Shown: piece after piece, positions 1 through 7,540 of the stretch
Layout of the letters: each line of letters starts with the position of its first letter
How positions within the stretch are numbered: position 1 is the stretch's first letter
Notes under the pieces: model-generated
What the model saw: only the letters and a program-made list of their open reading frames with translations
Databases searched by the model: none
Told to the model about the DNA's origin: nothing
Position numbers and translations under genes: made by a program
Assembly (NCBI GenBank): GCA_002455605.1
Contig: DKLE01000028.1
Location: 917 to 26,447, forward strand
DNA: 25,531 nt
From: Firmicutes bacterium UBA6648
GTDB taxonomy: Bacteria; Bacillota; Clostridia; Peptostreptococcales; Anaerovoracaceae
Reading direction: 5' to 3'

Positions 1-158
1 ATGAAATATATGCTGGCAAAGGCTCCCATAATCATGGTTCCATCAAGAGCAATATTGGTAACACCACCCCGTTCCGTAAACATGCCTCCAAGGGCCACAA
101 TCAAAAGCGGAATGGAAAAGAACATCGTCTGCTGAACAACTAAATATAAAACATTCAT
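1..158 (-). CDS. ABC transporter permease, second subunit of BmpA-type nucleoside importer (partial, N-terminus only)
   Basis: The first 52 codons of a gene that runs off the left edge. The start ATG at 158 overlaps the TAA stop of the preceding permease in a TAATG arrangement, which implies translational coupling. The visible peptide begins MNVLYLVVQQTMFFSIPLLI, a hydrophobic first membrane helix, and continues with GGMFTERGGVTNIALDG, the segment characteristic of the second permease (NupQ/YufQ type) of BMP-family nucleoside ABC importers. It would pair with the neighbouring permease in the cytoplasmic membrane to form the translocation channel. Function is assigned from family resemblance and from its place after lipoprotein, ATPase and first permease. 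Substrate specificity (purine or pyrimidine nucleosides) cannot be decided here. Confidence 0.88.
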   Translation of the reverse strand, partial: MNVLYLVVQQTMFFSIPLLIVALGGMFTERGGVTNIALDGTMIMGAFASIYF

Positions 159-1288
159 TATTTCTTTCCTCCCTTTCTGCTTTCTTCCTTGTGTTTTAGG
201 ATACCAGGTATGATTTTTCTCAGAATCAGCGAAAATGCACTGAAGTAAATAATGCAGGCTATAATCATCTCAATAATTTCCGGAGCGTAATTCAGCCTTT
301 GCAGATAATTCCCTCCCTGGGTAATATATGAAATGAACACAGCAGAGAAAATGATCCCGATTGGATTTGACAATCCCAGCAATGCAACCGGAATTCCATT
401 AAAGCCTTCACTGGCCAGAACATCTACCACCTTGATATGTCTTCCGCTGGCTCCTGATAAATACAGTAATCCGCCTCCAAGACCGGCTAATGCTCCTGCT
501 ATTACCATGGAAAGAACAATATTTCTTTTTTCATTTATACCCGCATATTTGCTGGCGTCTGCATTAAACCCGCAAGCCTTTAGCTCATATCCAAAAGTAG
601 TTTTGTTTAATATAATATACATAATAATGGCAATAATAGCAGCAATGTAAATGCCGCAGTTAACAGTGGACAGATCTTTTCCGCCCCCCAAGCTGTTATA
701 AAAAATATTATCCAACCCCATTTTAGGCAATACACAAGAATTGGCTACATTTAATGATTGTGTTTTCATACTGTCGTAGACTGTGAGCTTAACTAAATAA
801 TTGGCCGAATACATCCCTATGTAGTTCATCATAATAGTAGCAATAACTTCATGAACATTCAGGTATGCCTTCATTAATCCGGGGATCAATGCCCATAATC
901 CACCCACAACTGCTGCCGCAGCCAAAGCTATAATCCAGTGCAGAGGTGCAGGAAGAAAAGTCCATTTAACTCCTACATAAATGGCTGCAAAAGCCCCCAT
1001 TATAAACTGCCCAGCCGCACCGATATTGAACAGGCCGGTCTTAAAAGCAAAGCCCACAGATAACCCGGTTAAGATCAGAGGAGTTGCAAAGTAAAGGACC
1101 TGTCCCATGCCCTTGCCCCCGGTGCTGAAACCACCCTTTAAAATAATAATCAATCCTTCTACGGCCTGAGAGGGATTGCTGATCAACAGAATAATAAATC
1201 CAAATAGTAATCCGATTAATATAGCAAATATAGATGACATTGCGTTATTCAATTCATCACTGACTAAAATCTTCTTCCAACGTTCCAT
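158..1288 (-). CDS. ABC transporter permease, first subunit of BmpA-type nucleoside importer (NupP/YufP-like)
   Basis: A 376-residue polytopic membrane protein. About ten hydrophobic segments are visible, starting with one near residues 15-37. The motifs GLSVGFAFKTGLFNIGAAGQ (about residues 75-95) and KACGFNADASKYAGI (about 236-250) are typical of the BPD_transp_2 family in nucleoside importers; the second is the cytoplasmic coupling region contacting the ATPase. The start ATG at 1288 directly follows the TAA stop of the ATPase gene, and a GAGGTG ribosome binding site lies inside that gene's end. Gene order lipoprotein-ATPase-permease-permease matches B. subtilis nupNOPQ. Import of nucleosides across the cytoplasmic membrane is inferred from the family. 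Confidence 0.92.
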   Translation of the reverse strand: MERWKKILVSDELNNAMSSIFAILIGLLFGFIILLISNPSQAVEGLIIILKGGFSTGGKGMGQVLYFATPLILTGLSVGFAFKTGLFNIGAAGQFIMGAFAAIYVGVKWTFLPAPLHWIIALAAAAVVGGLWALIPGLMKAYLNVHEVIATIMMNYIGMYSANYLVKLTVYDSMKTQSLNVANSCVLPKMGLDNIFYNSLGGGKDLSTVNCGIYIAAIIAIIMYIILNKTTFGYELKACGFNADASKYAGINEKRNIVLSMVIAGALAGLGGGLLYLSGASGRHIKVVDVLASEGFNGIPVALLGLSNPIGIIFSAVFISYITQGGNYLQRLNYAPEIIEMIIACIIYFSAFSLILRKIIPGILKHKEESRKGGKK

Positions 1289-2818
1289 TTACGCTGTCAC
1301 CTCGTTTCTCTTTGATCCTGCCATATACAACCCTAATTCCTGAATAGTAACCTCCGCAGGATTTACATCAGCAACAAGTTCTCCTTCATAAATCACCAGA
1401 ATTCTGTCGCTTACATTCATTACTTCATCCAGCTCTAGGGAAACAAGAAGAACAGCTTTTCCCTCATCCCGTTTTTCAATAAGCTGTTTGTGAATATATT
1501 CGATAGCCCCTACATCCAGCCCTCGGGTAGGTTGTACGGCAATTAAAAGCTCAGGGTCTAAATCAAGCTCTCTGGCAATAATGGCTTTCTGCTGATTTCC
1601 TCCGGACATACTTCTGACAGGAGTCCGGCTTCCTTGACCACTCCTTATATCAAACTGCTGAATCAGCCTCTCCGCATATTCTTTTGCATATTTAAAATTC
1701 AGAAATCCGCCTTTTTGAAATTGAGTTTTAAAATAATTTTTCAATATTAAATTTTCTGTCAGATTATAGTCCAAAATAAGACCGTCCTTATGCCTGTCCT
1801 CTGGTATATGACTTAACCCGGAGCTATTTCTTTTTCTGATACTATTTTTTGTAATATCCTCTCCGTTCATGAAAATCTCTCCGGAATCAATGGATAACAA
1901 TCCGGTCAGCCCATAGACAAGCTCGGATTGTCCGTTTCCGTCTATTCCTGCTATACAGACAATTTCTCCTTTTCTGACTTGAAACGATACATTATTAACG
2001 GCATTCTTACTGTTATGTTTGGATTTTACTGTCATATTCTTCACTTGAAGGACTACTTCACCCGGCTCAATGGGCTTTTTCTGAACAGTCAGATCCACTT
2101 TCCTTCCTACCATCATCTCCGACATGGCCTCTTTTGAGGTCGATGCCACATCAATTGTTCCTATATATTTCCCTTTTCTGAGCACTGTACACCGATTGGC
2201 AACTTCTTTGATTTCATTTAATTTATGAGTAATAAAAAGAATAGATTTGCCTTCTGCTGCAAGCTCCTGCATTATTTTCATAAGCTCCTGAATTTCCTGA
2301 GGTGTCAGCACCGCCGTAGGCTCGTCAAAAATAAGTATTTCATTATCTCTGTAAAGCATCTTCAAAATTTCTACTCTTTGCTGCATCCCTACGGTAATAT
2401 CTTGAATTTTCGCTTCCGGATCCACCATCAGTCCATATTTTTCTGACAATGCAATAACCTTTTCCTTTGCCTCCCGCATTTGCAAAATCCCGCTTTTGGT
2501 GTTTTCCACACCTAAAATGATATTTTGCAGTACAGTGAAATTATGCACCAGTTTAAAATGCTGATGCACCATTCCGATTCCCAGAGCATTGGCATCATTG
2601 GGATCGTTTATCTTTACTTCCTGCCCGTTCTTTTTGATTATTCCTCTTTCCTGCTGATACATGCCGAAGAGAACACTCATCAAGGTTGATTTTCCTGCTC
2701 CGTTCTCTCCCAGCAAGGCGTGTATCTCGCCTTTTTTCAGTTGTAACGTAATATTATCATTGGCAACAATTCCCGGAAACTCTTTAGTAATGTTTAACAT
2801 CTCTATTATATATTCCAT
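1289..2818 (-). CDS. ABC transporter ATP-binding protein with two nucleotide-binding domains (NupO/YufO-like)
   Basis: A 509-residue ATPase with tandem ABC domains that powers the nucleoside importer. Domain 1 has an intact Walker A (GENGAGKST), a signature-like ITVGMQQR and Walker B ILIFDEP. Domain 2 has the degenerate P-loop GIDGNGQSE, without the catalytic lysine, and a good signature MSGGNQQK. This asymmetry is normal for the RbsA/MglA/NupO class. The longest ORF begins at a TTG at 2839, but the ATG at 2818 has AGAGAGG about 9 nt upstream and gives the family-like N-terminus MEYIIEMLNITKEFPG, so I use 2818. The gene lies downstream of an intrinsic terminator that follows the lipoprotein gene, so it is probably expressed by partial read-through. 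Confidence 0.93.
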   Translation of the reverse strand: MEYIIEMLNITKEFPGIVANDNITLQLKKGEIHALLGENGAGKSTLMSVLFGMYQQERGIIKKNGQEVKINDPNDANALGIGMVHQHFKLVHNFTVLQNIILGVENTKSGILQMREAKEKVIALSEKYGLMVDPEAKIQDITVGMQQRVEILKMLYRDNEILIFDEPTAVLTPQEIQELMKIMQELAAEGKSILFITHKLNEIKEVANRCTVLRKGKYIGTIDVASTSKEAMSEMMVGRKVDLTVQKKPIEPGEVVLQVKNMTVKSKHNSKNAVNNVSFQVRKGEIVCIAGIDGNGQSELVYGLTGLLSIDSGEIFMNGEDITKNSIRKRNSSGLSHIPEDRHKDGLILDYNLTENLILKNYFKTQFQKGGFLNFKYAKEYAERLIQQFDIRSGQGSRTPVRSMSGGNQQKAIIARELDLDPELLIAVQPTRGLDVGAIEYIHKQLIEKRDEGKAVLLVSLELDEVMNVSDRILVIYEGELVADVNPAEVTIQELGLYMAGSKRNEVTA

Positions 2819-2870
2819 AACAGCCGAACCTCTCTTCAATATGATATAGATATTATACCGAAATTTTACA

Positions 2871-2900
2871 TAAAAAACAACACACCAAAAGGTGTGTTGT
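2871..2900 (-). terminator. Intrinsic terminator between the BMP lipoprotein gene and its ABC ATPase gene
   Basis: A perfect 10-bp stem (2877-2886 with 2891-2900), a 4-nt loop, and on the minus strand a run of T residues immediately after the stem (2872-2877 read in reverse). It sits just after the lipoprotein stop and before the ATPase. The plus-strand side lacks a comparable T run, so it acts on the minus strand. It probably sets a high lipoprotein to low transporter ratio. Confidence 0.85.
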
Positions 2901-2944
2901 CTTAATTTAAATAATCATCTTATCAACCGTTTTATAAGCTTTAT

Positions 2945-4042
2945 TTACTTAATAACTCGTACTTTAACCTTACTTAATCCCAGTTGATCAACACTCTTCA
3001 CGTCGTCCTTTTTCAGTGTGATCGTTCCTTTCACCAACTGATCATAAACAGCATCATAGTCGTCCTTAGTAAATGTTTCAAACTTTGAAGTTTCCATAGG
3101 AAGCTTAACACCATCCTGTGCAGCCCCAAGAGTTAATGACTGTCCTCCCGGGAACTTATCTGCATAGTAATCAGCCAATGCAGATTGTACCGCAGGGGCA
3201 AGCCCTTTCATAGCAGAAGTAATAACTGTATCGGAATCTTTGCTCTGATCCACATCTACACCGATAACCTTACCTTTGGAAGCTTCAGCAGCCTTCATGA
3301 CAGAATCGCCAACCTTACCGCCACAGGCAAAAATTACTTCCGTACCGTCAGCATACCAAGATGAAGCAAGGGTCTGTGCTTCCGGAGTCGCAATAAATCC
3401 GCCGGTATAATGATATTTTAAATCAACATTGTCAAGACCAAGCTCCTTAGCAGCAGCATCTGCACCCTGTGCGAATCCATATCCAAATCGGATTACGGCA
3501 GGGACGGCCATTCCCCCCATAAATCCAAGCTTGGTATAACCGTCCATAACTGCTGCATAACCTGCCAGATAACCTGCTTGTTCTTCAGCAAATACAATAC
3601 CTACTGTGTTGTCATCAGTACGATAAGTAGGGCCTGCATCTGTGCTGTAGTCGCCATCGTTTGGATTTCCGTCGATCAGAATAAAATGGACATCCTTATA
3701 CAGCTCTTGTGCTTTGTAGATCGGAGTTTCAAATAGATATCCCGGGGTTACAACTATTTTCGCTCCGCCCTCAACAGCCAGCTGAATGGCAGCCAAATAA
3801 GCATCTACGCTCTCCTCTGTTGGCTTGTAGTATTTATGCGTAATTTTATTTTCTTCAGCGTACGCTTTAATCCCTTCCCAAGTCCCCTGATTAAATGACT
3901 TGTCATCAATTTCGCCGACGTCGGTGATCATTGCAATCTCATAAGTGTCTTCTGTCTTATTTTCTGGTGTTTCTTTTTCACCACAAGCAACCAGACCAAG
4001 TACAAGCACTAAGGCTAGTACAATTGCTAAAAATTTCTTCAT
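2945..4042 (-). CDS. bmpA: BMP-family nucleoside-binding lipoprotein
   Basis: A 365-residue extracellular substrate-binding protein of the BMP/Med family (PnrA/NupN/BmpA class). It has a lipoprotein signal peptide with lipobox LVAC and lipidated Cys20, then the family-typical ITDVGEIDDKSFNQG at about residues 40-54. Conserved segments DGNPND and EEQAGYLAG (about 145-165) line the ligand cleft in characterised members. It captures nucleosides outside the cell and delivers them to the permeases encoded downstream. The ATG at 4042 has a strong AGGAGGGAG site. A good sigma-A promoter lies at 4090-4118. The leader is only about 40 nt, so there is no room for a purine riboswitch. The gene symbol is given by family; orthology to a specific characterised protein is not proven. 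Confidence 0.93.
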   Translation of the reverse strand: MKKFLAIVLALVLVLGLVACGEKETPENKTEDTYEIAMITDVGEIDDKSFNQGTWEGIKAYAEENKITHKYYKPTEESVDAYLAAIQLAVEGGAKIVVTPGYLFETPIYKAQELYKDVHFILIDGNPNDGDYSTDAGPTYRTDDNTVGIVFAEEQAGYLAGYAAVMDGYTKLGFMGGMAVPAVIRFGYGFAQGADAAAKELGLDNVDLKYHYTGGFIATPEAQTLASSWYADGTEVIFACGGKVGDSVMKAAEASKGKVIGVDVDQSKDSDTVITSAMKGLAPAVQSALADYYADKFPGGQSLTLGAAQDGVKLPMETSKFETFTKDDYDAVYDQLVKGTITLKKDDVKSVDQLGLSKVKVRVIK

Positions 4043-4089
4043 AAGATTTCTCCCTCCTGCAATACGGTTGATTATATTACATACTTTGT

Positions 4090-4118
4090 ATTATAAATCT
4101 TATGGCAAAAATTATCAA
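4090..4118 (-). promoter_or_regulatory. Sigma-A promoter for the BMP nucleoside importer operon
   Basis: Minus strand -35 TTGATA (4113-4118), 17-nt spacer, -10 TATAAT (4090-4095). The -10 box is perfect and the -35 matches 5 of 6. It lies about 50 nt upstream of the lipoprotein start. Confidence 0.8.
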
Positions 4119-4158
4119 CATAGTTATTGTCGCCTGTTTTTGAGTGTATTCATCCTAA

Positions 4159-5220
4159 TTATTTAATAAACATCTGTACCCAGTAAGTATTTCCATTGCT
4201 GTCTGTTACATAACCTACACCAATTTGGTCATAGTTACTGCTTAAAATATTTGCTCTGTGACCGGAAGAGTTCATCCACGCATCCATAACGCTCTGAGGA
4301 GTCTTCTGTCCTTTAGCAATGTTTTCTCCGGCTGCACTATATGTAACGCCGAACTGTTTCATCATATCAAACGGTGAACCATAAGTTGGAGAAGTGTGTG
4401 AGAAGTAATTTTTGTCTCTCATGTCTTCTGCTTTCTTTTCTGCAACACCGGACAGCTTAGTATTTAAAGTTACAGGGGCAAGACCGGCTTTAGCTCTCTC
4501 CTGATTTACCAGATCAGCAACCTGCTGTTCATAAGATCCTACTGTTCCTGTAGTTGTATCTGTCTTATTGGTATCAGTTGTAGTTGTCTTGTCTGTGCCA
4601 GTATTTGTAGATGTGTTTGTATTAGGTTTTGTAGTTGTATTCTTGTCAGTATTTGTTGTGTTTGTTTTATTAGTTGTAGTGTCATTTTTCTTTACTTCTT
4701 TAGTACAGGTATTTCCACTGCAATTGTTAGTAGTGCAATCCTTGGTTGTACAATCCTTGGTTATGCATTCCTTAGTCGTGCAGTCCTTGCTGCCTTTTAC
4801 AGTGTTAGCACAAGTATTACCGCTACAATTTGTGTTTGCTGCAGCTTTGTTGGTTGTACTGCCTTTTACTGTATTAGCGCAATTTGAATTTACTGTTACT
4901 TTTTTAGTTGAAACACCCTTTACGCTATCTGTTGTTGCTTTATTCGTTGTGCTATCCTTTAATTGGCAGCTGCTATTTGGAACAAACTGAAGTTTGCTGT
5001 CGTCCAATGTAAAACCAGATAGATTTGAGCAGCTCTGATTCTTGATGCTATTCTGCGTACCTGCATTTGAAAAGCAGCTGCTTAAATCTTTAACCACTGA
5101 TTGGTTCGATGGAAGTGAAACATTGGTTCCACAGTTTGTTCCTGCGAAAGCTGCAGTCGGTGCTGCTGCCATAAGCAGTAATGATAGTGTTAGCGTTGTT
5201 TTGACAAATTTAGTTTTCAT
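4159..5220 (-). CDS. Secreted CAP-domain (SCP/PR1-like) protein with cysteine-rich repeat linker
   Basis: A 353-residue exported protein. Residues 1-26 form a signal peptide ending AFA. Residues 30-172 hold 13 cysteines; from 147 to 172 a cysteine recurs exactly every fifth residue (147, 152, 157, 162, 167, 172) in units such as DCTTK, preceded by another pair at 132 and 137. Residues about 180-225 are a cysteine-free Thr/Asn/Lys/Asp linker. The C-terminal CAP domain (about 229-353) carries conserved FSHTSP (H275), GENIA (E299) and SGHRANIL (H321). This resembles B. subtilis YkwD and clostridial CAP proteins, whose biochemical role is unclear. The ATG at 5220 has GGGAGG upstream. No convincing sigma-A promoter pair was found in 5221-5350, although a TATACT lies at 5302-5307. 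The repeat linker is not explained by the CAP family. Confidence 0.9.
   Translation of the reverse strand: MKTKFVKTTLTLSLLLMAAAPTAAFAGTNCGTNVSLPSNQSVVKDLSSCFSNAGTQNSIKNQSCSNLSGFTLDDSKLQFVPNSSCQLKDSTTNKATTDSVKGVSTKKVTVNSNCANTVKGSTTNKAAANTNCSGNTCANTVKGSKDCTTKECITKDCTTKDCTTNNCSGNTCTKEVKKNDTTTNKTNTTNTDKNTTTKPNTNTSTNTGTDKTTTTDTNKTDTTTGTVGSYEQQVADLVNQERAKAGLAPVTLNTKLSGVAEKKAEDMRDKNYFSHTSPTYGSPFDMMKQFGVTYSAAGENIAKGQKTPQSVMDAWMNSSGHRANILSSNYDQIGVGYVTDSNGNTYWVQMFIK
4705..4782 (-). repeat. 15-bp imperfect tandem repeats encoding cysteine pentads
   Basis: Inside the CAP-protein gene, 15-bp units that read on the plus strand roughly as gtgcaatccttggtt repeat with small changes at about 4735-4790, and looser units continue to 4705. 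Each unit encodes five residues with one cysteine. The phase is exactly 15 nt, so copy number could change without a frameshift. Confidence 0.75.
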
Positions 5221-5350
5221 GATTATTGTCCTCCCTTTCCATGTTATCCAATTAATCTAAAACTTCGAGACGTTATTTTGATTTGTTTTCGCCTCAAGAA
5301 AAAGTATAGCTCCCTTTTTGCTCAAAAATCATTACATAAAAATTACCAAT

Positions 5351-5377
5351 AAAAAAAGGGGAGTAAAACTACTCCCT
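5351..5377 (-). terminator. Intrinsic terminator overlapping the end of the Nudix gene
   Basis: Stem 5359-5365 with 5370-5376 (7 bp, GGGAGTA type) and a 4-nt loop, followed on the minus strand by seven T residues (5351-5357). The right arm includes the TAG stop codon of the Nudix hydrolase gene. Confidence 0.75.
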
Positions 5378-6010
5378 ATTTTCACGTTTGATAATGTTTG
5401 CCAAATTGTGTGTAATTCTAGCGGTTAACCCCCATATCACTTTATCCTGAAAAATGTAGATCGGTATCTCGGATTTACCCTTTCTCCAATTATATCCATT
5501 GTTAATTTTTAGCATCTCATAGGGAAAATCCGGACCGATATCTGGAATTATATCCATATTATAGATATACGGGGTTTCATTTTTTATATATTCCAAAGGA
5601 ACCAGGAAGATTTCCTGCACCTCATCCGGATTTATCTTTGCATTGGAAAAAGCCTCATAACTAATTTCGCCTAAGAAACAAAACATAGTGAAATTGCTAT
5701 AGGTATACAAAGTATCTATTTCTGCAATAATTCGAATATCCTTCTTTTTAAGCCCCAGCTCTTCGCAAGTCTCCCTAACCGCACACTGTCTTTTCGTTTC
5801 ATTGGACTCCATAGCTCCCCCCGGAAAACAAATCTCCCCCGGCTGTTTTTTTAATGACTCTGCCCGTTTTTCATATAATAAATATAGTTCTCCTTCTTTT
5901 TCCACGAGAGGGACCATTACAGAAAAATAACTGTAGCTTCCCAGTGCATTGGATTTTCTATTTTTGAAGATTTCTTCTATTTTACTTAAATTCAATTTGT
6001 TCTTGCTCAA
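5369..6010 (-). CDS. Nudix hydrolase, CoA pyrophosphatase (NudL/YeaB-type) family
   Basis: A 213-residue cytoplasmic hydrolase. The Nudix box is complete at residues 65-87: G65, E71, R79, E80, E83, E84, G86, with E80/E83/E84 as the expected metal ligands. Directly before it, PGEICFPGG matches the extra signature of CoA-cleaving Nudix enzymes (UPF0035), which split CoA and derivatives into phosphopantetheine and 3',5'-ADP. The loose C-terminal part is also family-like. CoA activity is inferred from that signature only; other nucleoside diphosphate-linked substrates are possible. The start at 6010 lies 29 nt inside the preceding EamA gene, implying coupled translation. The end overlaps a terminator hairpin. 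Confidence 0.87.
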   Translation of the reverse strand: MSKNKLNLSKIEEIFKNRKSNALGSYSYFSVMVPLVEKEGELYLLYEKRAESLKKQPGEICFPGGAMESNETKRQCAVRETCEELGLKKKDIRIIAEIDTLYTYSNFTMFCFLGEISYEAFSNAKINPDEVQEIFLVPLEYIKNETPYIYNMDIIPDIGPDFPYEMLKINNGYNWRKGKSEIPIYIFQDKVIWGLTARITHNLANIIKRENRE

Positions 6011-6890
6011 TTTTATCCTCCTCTGTTTTTTTATTATATATATTTAGATAAGAAGCAATTAAAATTAATCCGATTCCTATGTAAGTATTCCAAAGCAATT
6101 TATCATGCAAAACCACCACCGCAATCACTGGTGCTATAGCCGGTTTTATAAAAAAGGCGATGGAACCGGTAGTAGCATCCGAATTCTTGATGGCGGAAAA
6201 ATAAACGTAATACCCTAAACCTGTAACCGCAATACTAATATAGAGTACTAAACCTATATTATCTCCGACGCCCTGCAAAACCGGCTTATGCATTAATATC
6301 ATTAAGAATAAGAGTACCAGTGAGCCCAATATAAAGCTAATGCTTGTCTGAGCCATAATTCCAATTTTTTTAATTCCATTCTTACCTGCTACCGTATACA
6401 GTCCAAACGTAGCCGCAGCTATCAGCATAAAAAAAACACCCAAAGGAGTATTTCCTTCTTGAATATCCCATGGTCTGACCATGAAAATTAACCCTAATAT
6501 TCCCCACAGCAGCACAATTAATTTATTTTTTGTAAAAGTTTCGTTCGACATAAAATGAGCAAAAATCATTGTAAACAATGGATTTATACACATAATCACG
6601 GAAGCGGTTGAGGCATTTGAATGCATCACTCCCATCTGAAAAAATAACATGCTGATTGGTATGCATATGATTCCTAAAATTAATAGATACCCATAATCTT
6701 TTAATTCTAACTTCGTTTGATTCTTTCTTATTTCATTGATTGCAAAAGGAAATAAAAAAATCCCCCCTATTATAAATCGTAAAAAGGTTAATTGAAATGA
6801 ATCTAATCCATTTCCCGCAATTTTCAAAGCAACTTCCATCGTTCCGAATAAAAAAGCGGTTAAGAGTATTAATAATCCTACTTTTTTCAT
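5982..6890 (-). CDS. EamA/DMT-superfamily transporter (10-TM metabolite exporter)
   Basis: A 302-residue integral membrane protein with about ten hydrophobic helices in two EamA repeats (about residues 5-135 and 150-285). Typical features are MEVALKIAG in helix 1, the conserved PLFTMIFAHFM at the end of the first repeat, and KPAIAPVIAVVVL in the second. Members export amino acids, nucleosides or drugs; the substrate cannot be read from sequence. The last 15 or so residues are charged and cytoplasmic. The ATG at 6890 has GAGGG upstream. It forms a two-gene unit with the overlapping Nudix hydrolase, though no functional link is evident. Confidence 0.88.
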   Translation of the reverse strand: MKKVGLLILLTAFLFGTMEVALKIAGNGLDSFQLTFLRFIIGGIFLFPFAINEIRKNQTKLELKDYGYLLILGIICIPISMLFFQMGVMHSNASTASVIMCINPLFTMIFAHFMSNETFTKNKLIVLLWGILGLIFMVRPWDIQEGNTPLGVFFMLIAAATFGLYTVAGKNGIKKIGIMAQTSISFILGSLVLLFLMILMHKPVLQGVGDNIGLVLYISIAVTGLGYYVYFSAIKNSDATTGSIAFFIKPAIAPVIAVVVLHDKLLWNTYIGIGLILIASYLNIYNKKTEEDKIEQEQIEFK

Positions 6891-6907
6891 GTCTGCGCCC
6901 TCTGTTT

Positions 6908-6937
6908 TATATACTGAAATTTCTTTAATGACCTCAA
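6908..6937 (-). promoter_or_regulatory. Possible weak promoter for the EamA-Nudix pair
   Basis: TTGAGG (6932-6937), 18-nt spacer, TATATA (6908-6913) on the minus strand, each 4 of 6 matches. The -35 element touches the T run of the preceding terminator. Tentative; it is offered because a terminator separates this pair from the upstream gene. Confidence 0.35.
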
Positions 6938-6962
6938 AAAGGGCGGTGAATCATTCACCGCC
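6936..6962 (-). terminator. Intrinsic terminator after the small P-loop gene
   Basis: A perfect 9-bp GC-rich stem (6942-6950 with 6954-6962) with a 3-nt loop, followed on the minus strand by C and five T residues (6936-6940 reversed). It lies 36 nt past the stop of the 140-residue P-loop protein. Confidence 0.88.
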
Positions 6963-6997
6963 GCTTCTTCAAGCAATTAAATTGCTAAATCTTCTTT

Positions 6998-7420
6998 TTA
7001 ATTTAAAATTTCAAACTCTCGGAAATCAATATTGTTTAGCTGTTCTTTGTCAGCGCTCAGGCTTACAATAAACTCAATGTCATACCGCTGGGAGATTCTT
7101 TGGAGTCTGCCGAGAAATTCCGGGATATTATCCTCATGAATATCCGCATGTTTTAAGATGCTGTCAATAAAAACGGTTTCAATGTCGTGGTCTGAGCTGA
7201 TGATGCCATAGATAAACCCTATATACTCATCGCTATTGGTAATATGTTGAAAATCCTCCATACACACGACTCTAATCTTATGTTTCAGATCACACATAAG
7301 TCTCTGGTTTTTATTAATAAATATAACACTGCCCTTGCTATCCTCAACCACTTCATTGGCCATGTCTAGCATCGTTTTGGTTTTACCTGCACCCTTCTTA
7401 CCGATTAATAACTTAACCAT
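6998..7420 (-). CDS. Small P-loop NTPase of unknown function
   Basis: A 140-residue cytoplasmic protein. It has a perfect Walker A, GKKGAGKT (residues 7-14), a Walker B-like strand TVFID ending in Asp86, and a sensor-like strand EFIVSLSAD (about 116-124). The size and layout suggest one minimal P-loop domain and nothing else. No transmembrane segment is visible. I do not recognise a characterised homologue; similar short ATPases are common as hypothetical proteins in Clostridia. The start at 7420 has an excellent AGGAGG site. It has its own sigma-A promoter (7491-7519), a leader rich in inverted repeats and its own terminator, so it is monocistronic and probably regulated separately from rlmN upstream. 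Confidence 0.8.
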   Translation of the reverse strand: MVKLLIGKKGAGKTKTMLDMANEVVEDSKGSVIFINKNQRLMCDLKHKIRVVCMEDFQHITNSDEYIGFIYGIISSDHDIETVFIDSILKHADIHEDNIPEFLGRLQRISQRYDIEFIVSLSADKEQLNNIDFREFEILN

Positions 7421-7439
7421 TGTAATCGCCTCCTCTTGA

Positions 7440-7523
7440 GCTATGCAATATTTGCATCCGTTAACTTGCTATAATAGCTTGTGTAAGCTCATTATACACT
7501 ATCGGCTTTTGCATAGCAAGCTA
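7440..7523. repeat. Cluster of inverted repeats around the promoter and leader of the small P-loop gene
   Basis: Three overlapping symmetries. First, a perfect 15-bp palindrome ATGCAA-TAT-TTGCAT at 7443-7457, just upstream of the ribosome binding site. Second, GCTATGCAA at 7440-7448 and its exact inverse TTGCATAGC at 7509-7517. Third, TAACTTGCTAT at 7462-7472 against ATAGCAAGCTA at 7513-7523, one mismatch. The right-hand copies cover the -35 box at 7514-7519, so repressor operators or a leader RNA fold are both possible. Confidence 0.6.
7491..7519 (-). promoter_or_regulatory. Sigma-A promoter for the small P-loop gene
   Basis: Minus strand TTGCTA (7514-7519), 17-nt spacer, perfect TATAAT (7491-7496). 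The predicted transcript start near 7484 gives a leader of about 60 nt before the ATG at 7420. Confidence 0.78.
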
Positions 7524-7540
7524 AATACTTGAAACTTCTG

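Noticed and set aside
1928..2446. Plus-strand small frames opposite the ABC ATPase gene
   Set aside because: The minus frame has complete ABC motifs throughout; the plus frames are low-complexity shadows.
4043..4158. Purine or nucleoside riboswitch before the nucleoside importer
   Set aside because: The promoter at 4090-4118 leaves a leader of about 40 nt, too short for a known purine riboswitch.
4705..4782. Short regular repeats that might suggest a CRISPR-like array
   Set aside because: The units are 15 bp, directly adjacent without spacers, in frame with a signal-peptide protein, and encode pentads.
4568..4990. Plus-strand 140-residue Val/Leu-rich reading frame
   Set aside because: It is the antisense of the repetitive Thr/Lys/Cys linker of the CAP protein; composition bias explains the open frame, and no ribosome binding site is seen.
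5221..5350. Cyclic dinucleotide riboswitch upstream of the CAP-domain cell-surface protein
   Set aside because: The region has a loose inverted repeat (CTTGAGGCG / CGTCTCGAAG) but none of the conserved core bases of c-di-GMP or c-di-AMP riboswitches that I know.
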